From: UBA6136 sp046305255
GTDB lineage: Bacteria > Pseudomonadota > Gammaproteobacteria > Methylococcales > Methylococcaceae
Direction of reading: 5' to 3'
Length of the DNA stretch: 19,014 bases
NCBI GenBank assembly: GCA_046305255.1
Contig: JBKCCF010000014.1
Coordinates: 1-19,014 of the forward strand
The position numbers and the translations under genes were made by a program. The notes beneath the pieces are model-generated. The model saw only the letters and a list, made by a program, of their open reading frames with translations. It was not told where the DNA came from and did no database searches. Shown one piece after another: positions 14,574 to 19,014 of the stretch (position 1 is the first letter of the stretch; every line of letters begins with the position of its first letter).

Positions 14574-15408
14574 GATCAGCAGCCATGCCCATTGCCCGCA
14601 CCGCAAGCGGACCGAGTGGTTCATCCTGAAGAATCTCGATAATGCGCTCCTTGCTCATTTCAAGAATAGCCAATAGCGAAACCACAGCTCCGGCCCGGCC
14701 TTCATCGTGAAGAAACAGGGCAGCGAAGGGAACTCTGGCGTGCGCCCGCAACTGGGCCAGTATTCTGGTCATGCGCTCGCGCACCGACAAGGGTTCACGC
14801 ATGATGTGATGGCAGGTGGCGCGTTCGGCTCTCTGCAGTACGGCCCTGAACGCAAGCAGCACTTCCTTGAGATCGACCTCAGGATAAATCCTGTTGATCC
14901 TGATCTCGCTGATATCGACCGATACTTCGTGAATATCCCGCTCTAACCGCGATAGGCCATCTATCCCCCGGGCGGCCGCCTTGAAACGTTCATATTCCTG
15001 CAGGCGGCGCATCAGTTCGGCGCGCGGATCGCCCTCCTCGGACTGAACCTCAGCGGGTCGTGGTAACAGCATGCGGGATTTTATTTCAGTCAAAATGGCT
15101 GCCATCAGAAGATACTCGGCAGCCAGTTCGATCTTGAGCGTCCCCATCATGTCGATATAGGCGACATATTGCCGGGTGATGTCATGCATGGGAATATCGA
15201 TTATTGACAGTCCCTGCCGGCGTATCAGGTAGAGCAGGAGATCCAGTGGCCCTTCGAAGGCCTCCAGGAACACTTCCAGGGCGTCTGGAGGGATGTATAG
15301 ATCGTCCGGCAATTGGTGAACCGGGGTGCCGTTGATCAGGGCAAGCGGGGTAACGCTGCTTACACTCTCCGCCGCAGCCGGGACGGCGGGCTGAGTCTCG
15401 CTGATCAA
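14563..15408 (-). CDS. scpA: Segregation and condensation protein A (kleisin)
   Basis: ScpA is the kleisin subunit bridging Smc heads and binding ScpB. The 281 residues include the N-terminal signature FLEAFEGPLDLLLYLIRRQ (47-65), DIPMHDITRQY (71-81), AAEYLLMAAILTEIKSRMLLP (96-116) and a C-terminal winged helix around AVVSLLAILEMSKERII. The start is TTG at 15408, sharing TTGA with the stop of the upstream protease gene; AGG occurs a few bases upstream and no in-frame ATG exists before the conserved region. About 45 poorly conserved residues precede the signature, which is usual in gammaproteobacterial ScpA. The gene is embedded in a chain of overlapping genes. Confidence 0.94.
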   Translation of the reverse strand: MISETQPAVPAAAESVSSVTPLALINGTPVHQLPDDLYIPPDALEVFLEAFEGPLDLLLYLIRRQGLSIIDIPMHDITRQYVAYIDMMGTLKIELAAEYLLMAAILTEIKSRMLLPRPAEVQSEEGDPRAELMRRLQEYERFKAAARGIDGLSRLERDIHEVSVDISEIRINRIYPEVDLKEVLLAFRAVLQRAERATCHHIMREPLSVRERMTRILAQLRAHARVPFAALFLHDEGRAGAVVSLLAILEMSKERIIEILQDEPLGPLAVRAMGMAADHGS

Positions 15409-16058
15409 AGACCTGCAATCCCCATCATGATGCCGCGCAAAAGGTGCATGGGAATGGTGATGAATACGTTGAGTATTCCCGTGAACATCAGGCCGATCAG
15501 AATGAAGAAACCATACGGCTCCAACCGGCTGTACTTCTGGGCTGCGTTGTAGGGCAGCATTTCCAGCACCAGCCGACCGCCATCCAGCGGCGGCAGTGGA
15601 ATCATATTAAACACAGCCATCAGAATATTGAACATGATACCGATCTGGCTCATCAGCATCAGAGGCTCGAGATAAGGGCTACTCTCATCAAGGAACCCTG
15701 CCGCCCTTGCCACCAGAGCCCAGAACAGCGCCATCAGGATGTTCGAAGCGGGACCTGCAATCGCAACCAGCATCATGCCCTTGCGGGGATTTCGCAAACG
15801 ACTGGCCGTGACAGGAACCGGTTTTGCCCAACCGAACATAAAGCCGGTTTTCATGGCGAGCATGAGGCCGGGCAGTATGATAGTGCCCAGCGGATCAACA
15901 TGATGCAAAGGATTGAATGACAACCGGCCCTGCCGTTCGGCGGTATCGTCGCCCAGCAGGCGGGCCATCCAGCCGTGGGCGACTTCGTGCATGGTTATGG
16001 CAAACAGAACCGGCAGGATGCCGGTGAGAATCAGTTGTTCTATCGAATAGTTATCCAT
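15405..16058 (-). CDS. Site-2 protease (M50) family membrane metalloprotease
   Basis: This 217-residue membrane protein has the short M50 (FtsH-independent, YwhC/Rip-like) plan: HEVAHGW (24-30) supplies the zinc ligands His24, His28 and catalytic Glu25, and the second site NMIPLPPLDGG (151-161) supplies Asp159. Other family stretches are RLSFNPLHHVDPLGTI (45-60), GWAKPVPV (76-83) and AGPASNILMA (101-110). There is no PDZ domain, so it is not RseP. Members of this small subgroup next to scpA are widespread but their substrates are generally unknown. The ATG at 16058 is 18 bases downstream of yciO; its stop overlaps scpA by four bases. Confidence 0.9.
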   Translation of the reverse strand: MDNYSIEQLILTGILPVLFAITMHEVAHGWMARLLGDDTAERQGRLSFNPLHHVDPLGTIILPGLMLAMKTGFMFGWAKPVPVTASRLRNPRKGMMLVAIAGPASNILMALFWALVARAAGFLDESSPYLEPLMLMSQIGIMFNILMAVFNMIPLPPLDGGRLVLEMLPYNAAQKYSRLEPYGFFILIGLMFTGILNVFITIPMHLLRGIMMGIAGL

Positions 16059-16076
16059 GGGATATAGGTGTGTGTT

Positions 16077-16697
16077 TTATCGTAGTGAAGGGGCGACACC
16101 CTTGCCTTGGCGCACGATAACCGGACTATCGCCCGTGAGGTCGATGATCGTAGTGGGCTGGTAGGCCACCTGGCCGGCGTCTATCACCAGATCGACTTCC
16201 TTCTCGAGCCGGTCCCTGATCAGTTCGGGATCTGTCAGCGCTTCATCCTCGCGAGGCAGGATAAGTGTCGTGCTGAACAAGGGCTGATCCAGTGCGGATA
16301 CGATGGCCATGGTGATGGGATCGTCCGGCAAGCGGATGCCAATGGTCTTGCGTTTGGAGTGCTGCAGGCGCTTGGGAGTTTCCCGGGTCGCCGGCAGGAT
16401 AAAGGTGAACGGCCCCGGCGTCAGTGATTTGATCAGCCTGTAGGACTCGTTAGCCACTTTGGCGAAGGTCGAAATCTGTGAGAGATCGACACAGACGAGG
16501 CTCAGATTGTGGTCATCGCCCAATTGCCGAATCCGGCGAATTCTTTCCAGCGGAGTCTTGTCATCCATACGGCAACCGAGCGCGTAGGAGGAGTCGGTTG
16601 GATAGACAATCACGCCGCCCGCGCGAATCATATCCGCGCTCCGGTTGATCAAACGGGGTTGAGGGTCTTTGGGGTGAATCTGAAAAAACTGTGCCAT
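16077..16697 (-). CDS. yciO: YciO, Sua5/YciO/YrdC-family protein
   Basis: The 206 residues match E. coli YciO along their whole length: MAQFFQIHP start, GGVIVYPTDSSYALGC (27-42), ERIRRIRQLGDDHNLS (51-66), SLTPGPFTFIL (90-100), KRKTIGIRLP, DRLEKEVDL and a C-terminal PTTIIDLTGDSPVIVRQGKG. The fold is that of threonylcarbamoyl-AMP synthases, but the SxN motif of true TsaC is replaced here (FSTTLILP), as in E. coli YciO, and the physiological role of YciO is not settled. It lies 12 bases after tsaB, a t6A-synthesis gene, and 18 bases before the M50 protease gene. A separate tsaC is expected elsewhere in the genome. Confidence 0.94.
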   Translation of the reverse strand: MAQFFQIHPKDPQPRLINRSADMIRAGGVIVYPTDSSYALGCRMDDKTPLERIRRIRQLGDDHNLSLVCVDLSQISTFAKVANESYRLIKSLTPGPFTFILPATRETPKRLQHSKRKTIGIRLPDDPITMAIVSALDQPLFSTTLILPREDEALTDPELIRDRLEKEVDLVIDAGQVAYQPTTIIDLTGDSPVIVRQGKGVAPSLR

Positions 16698-16709
16698 GGT
16701 GGCATTCTA

Positions 16710-17441
16710 CTATAGACCCGTCTCCCCGGTATCCATCAAACCACCGCGCGATCCATTCCGATCGGCAGATTTTAGGGCCACGTTATCCCGAAGATAGACC
16801 GGAATGGCCTTTTCAGCGGGCAAGCCGCCGCCCTGGATGAAGGCCGTAGCCGCCAGGCGAGCTATCATGGCGGCGCGAGGGAATCGATCAGCGCTAAAGG
16901 CAGTGAGACCCTGCCTGACCCGGGCGGACAGGACATCGGCATAGCGTCCCCAGCCGCTGCCTATACCGATGCCTGTGATGCCGGCAGGAAGCGAGACTGT
17001 AGTGGGTGATCGGACCGATTCCTCACCCAAAAGGCGCACCTCGTGTTCGGCCACCCGTTGATACACGGCCCAGTAAACCTCACTCATGCGGGCATCTATG
17101 CAGGGATATGCATACTTGATTGCAGTTGCTTCCATGGCTTCCAATGCCAGGGCCGCGAGAGTTGAGACGGGTAGCACGGGCAGATCAGCGCCGAATGCAA
17201 GCCCCTGGGTGGCACCGGCGGCGATGCGAAGACCCGTGAAGGATCCCGGGCCGCAACCAAAAGCCAGCGCATCAAGATCAGGCAAACCGTACCCAGACTC
17301 CGCCAGCAGTGCGGCCACCATGGGCAGAATCAGGCGATTATGCTCACGGGGGGCCAACTGATAGCGCTCAATACAGTTCCCATTGATCAGCAGAGCCGCT
17401 GAGCAGGCTTCAGTCGAGGTGTCTATCGCGAGAATTTTCAT
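16710..17441 (-). CDS. tsaB: tRNA threonylcarbamoyladenosine biosynthesis protein TsaB
   Basis: TsaB is the inactive ASKHA-fold partner of TsaD and, with TsaE, makes the t6A modification at position 37 of ANN-decoding tRNAs. The 243 residues start MKILAIDTSTEACSAAL, followed by REHNRLILPMV (32-42) and GCGPGSFTGLRIA (62-74), all typical of TsaB. Length is close to E. coli TsaB (231). The ATG at 17441 matches the family start; an in-frame TTG at 17459, just after the helicase stop, is the alternative. It lies 18 bases downstream of the yoaA-type helicase, as in E. coli (yoaA-tsaB). Confidence 0.95.
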   Translation of the reverse strand: MKILAIDTSTEACSAALLINGNCIERYQLAPREHNRLILPMVAALLAESGYGLPDLDALAFGCGPGSFTGLRIAAGATQGLAFGADLPVLPVSTLAALALEAMEATAIKYAYPCIDARMSEVYWAVYQRVAEHEVRLLGEESVRSPTTVSLPAGITGIGIGSGWGRYADVLSARVRQGLTAFSADRFPRAAMIARLAATAFIQGGGLPAEKAIPVYLRDNVALKSADRNGSRGGLMDTGETGL

Positions 17442-17459
17442 GGCGAAGTCGGTCGTCAA

Positions 17460-19014
17460 TCAAAAACTGGAGAAAAATTGCGCCACTTCGGCCACCGCGC
17501 GAATACGCGGTATCTCGGGCAGGCTTTTGAGGAATAATGTCCCATAGGGTCGGGTCAACAGTCGCGGATCGCACAGCATTAATATGCCGCGATCACCATG
17601 ATCCCGAATCAGTCTGCCCACTCCCTGCTTGAGAGCGATAATCGCGGCGGGCAACTGATAGCTGACGAACGGGTTGAGACCGGCTCTCTGCATGCTGTCA
17701 AGGCGAGCGCTGAGTACAGGGTCGCTGGGGGAGGCGAACGGTAGTTTGTCGATAATGACACAGGATAACGCGGGGCCGGGAACATCAACACCTTCCCAGA
17801 AGGTAGCAGTACCCAACAGAACGCCATTTCCAGCCGCTTTGAATTGCTCAAGCAGGCGTGTTTTGGGCTGGGTTCCCTGCACGAACAGGGGATACTCCAG
17901 TGTGTTTGACAGCATTGTTGCCGCTTCAGCGAGTGCCTGATGAGACGTGAACAGGACGAACGCCCGTCCCCCGCTACTTTTGAGGACCGGCAAGGCCGCC
18001 GCAATGACGGCGGCGTTATAGTTCCGTGACGATGGCTCAGGCAGACCTTCCGGCAAATAGATTCGGCAATTGCTGGCATAATCGAAGGGGCTGTCCCACG
18101 CCTCAAGCCGTGCATCGCTCAGTCCGAGCTGGCGACTGAAATGATCGAATCTCCCCCCCACGGTGAGCGTTGCCGAAGTAAAAATCCAGGCGGATGGGGA
18201 CGAAGTTCGAAATTTGGTGAATTCACTGGCGATCTCAAGGGGTGTCCGGTTCAAGGCAAAACTGCGCTTACGGGTTTCGAACCACCTTACGGCATCAACG
18301 GCATCCCCACTCATGAAGAGATCAAGTCGATTGCCAAGATCAAGACAACGCGTGTGGCAGGATTCCAGACCCTTGCCGCGCACAATCAGAGGGTTGAGCA
18401 TTGCGGCCAGCCCGGCCAGCTGGGTCCTTATGGCATCAATCGAGAGACCCACCGGCTCAAGATCAGCTACGGTATGCCAGGCGTCACGGCGGGAGTCCTC
18501 CCCCAGTGCCAGCCTGAAATCATCGATCAAGCGCTCCAGCCGCTCCGCCTCCTCAAGCAACCGGGGCACATCGGGGGCATCCTTGAAGCGCTCGACGGCG
18601 ACATCGTTGGCGAGGTCGGCCAACTGTCTTGAACTGATGCCAAGCCCCAAAAACTGAGAGGCAGACTCAAGGAATTGATGGGCTTCATCAACGATGATGA
18701 CATCCGCTTGCGGTAACAACTCGCCGAGCCCTTCATTTTTAAGGGTCCAGTCCGCCCACAGAAGATGATGATTAATCACCAGCACATCTGCCTCACGCGC
18801 ACGGCTTCGCGCCTGCACCAGAAAACATTCGCCATGCCGGGGACACTCCTGACCAAGACAATTATCAGCGGTCGAGGTTGCCGCGGCCCAATGCGGTGAA
18901 TTTTCGGGCAACCCTGAGGCCTCGCCAATATCGCCCGTCTGGGTGTTCCGTGCCCAGCGACGGATAGCCGCGAGCGCCTCAGCATCGCGCGGCCCCTGCC
19001 CCGCCTTAAAACCC
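17460..19014 (-). CDS. yoaA: DinG/XPD-type iron-sulfur ATP-dependent helicase (5' end outside window)
   Basis: 517 C-terminal residues are visible; the frame is open to the right edge, so the start and Walker A motif lie outside. Three cysteines of the XPD-type [4Fe-4S] cluster are seen in NCLGQECPRHGECF (51-64 of the fragment); the fourth normally lies further upstream. Then come NHHLLWAD, the DEAH box VIIVDEAH (105-112), TSATLTVGG, LFTSHQAL, the motif V region GTATFWEGVDVPG, IIDKLPFASPSDPV and motif VI QGVGRLIRDHGDRG. This order fits YoaA/DinG superfamily-2 helicases. YoaA rather than DinG is chosen because of the tsaB neighbour, as in E. coli, where YoaA works with the polymerase III chi subunit in replication-fork repair. 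An apparent start at 18911 is only an in-frame TTG; conserved RRWARNTQTGDIGE lies before it. Confidence 0.92.
   Translation of the reverse strand, partial: GFKAGQGPRDAEALAAIRRWARNTQTGDIGEASGLPENSPHWAAATSTADNCLGQECPRHGECFLVQARSRAREADVLVINHHLLWADWTLKNEGLGELLPQADVIIVDEAHQFLESASQFLGLGISSRQLADLANDVAVERFKDAPDVPRLLEEAERLERLIDDFRLALGEDSRRDAWHTVADLEPVGLSIDAIRTQLAGLAAMLNPLIVRGKGLESCHTRCLDLGNRLDLFMSGDAVDAVRWFETRKRSFALNRTPLEIASEFTKFRTSSPSAWIFTSATLTVGGRFDHFSRQLGLSDARLEAWDSPFDYASNCRIYLPEGLPEPSSRNYNAAVIAAALPVLKSSGGRAFVLFTSHQALAEAATMLSNTLEYPLFVQGTQPKTRLLEQFKAAGNGVLLGTATFWEGVDVPGPALSCVIIDKLPFASPSDPVLSARLDSMQRAGLNPFVSYQLPAAIIALKQGVGRLIRDHGDRGILMLCDPRLLTRPYGTLFLKSLPEIPRIRAVAEVAQFFSSF

Noticed and set aside
18776..18985. 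Apparent start of the helicase near 18911
   Set aside because: The frame continues to the window edge with conserved helicase sequence before that TTG, so the gene is cut by the edge, not started there.

Overview
This 19 kb window looks like core chromosome of a free-living, non-enteric gammaproteobacterium. It carries ubiquinone genes ubiC-ubiA, aconitase of the AcnB type, Mpl murein-peptide recycling, the apaG-apaH pair and the yoaA-tsaB neighbourhood known from E. coli, together with an rluB-scpB-scpA-M50 protease-yciO run. Genes are tightly packed and the base composition is even. I saw no tRNA, rRNA, insertion sequence, prophage gene or CRISPR array. The genus cannot be fixed from the sequence alone.

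Layout from left to right. Positions 1-1114 (minus) hold the 5' part of a gene joining a family-2 glycosyltransferase to an NAD(P)-binding Rossmann domain; it runs off the left edge. mpl (minus) lies just upstream of it. Divergent from mpl are apaG, apaH and an AI-2E-family membrane protein (plus). They meet acnB (minus) tail to tail. Next come ppk (minus), with an unusual N-terminal helix-hairpin-helix extension, and msrB (minus), whose enzyme lacks the zinc and resolving cysteines of E. coli MsrB. A small exported Spy/CpxP-like protein (plus) follows, ending in a perfect 15-bp hairpin, then ubiC-ubiA (plus). The rest is one compact minus-strand series: yoaA (cut by the right edge), tsaB, yciO, an M50 site-2-protease-like gene, scpA, scpB and rluB. 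Overlaps of 4, 11 and 41 bases in the second half suggest translational coupling.

The genes serve envelope building (GT2-SDR, Mpl), nucleotide and phosphate stress (ApaH, polyphosphate kinase), the TCA cycle (AcnB), oxidation repair (MsrB), quinone synthesis (UbiC, UbiA), chromosome organisation (ScpAB), rRNA and tRNA modification (RluB, TsaB, possibly YciO) and DNA repair (YoaA). No single new pathway stands out. The least ordinary features are two domain fusions (HhH-PPK1 and GT2-SDR), the cysteine-poor MsrB, and structured non-coding regions upstream of acnB and of the Spy-like gene.
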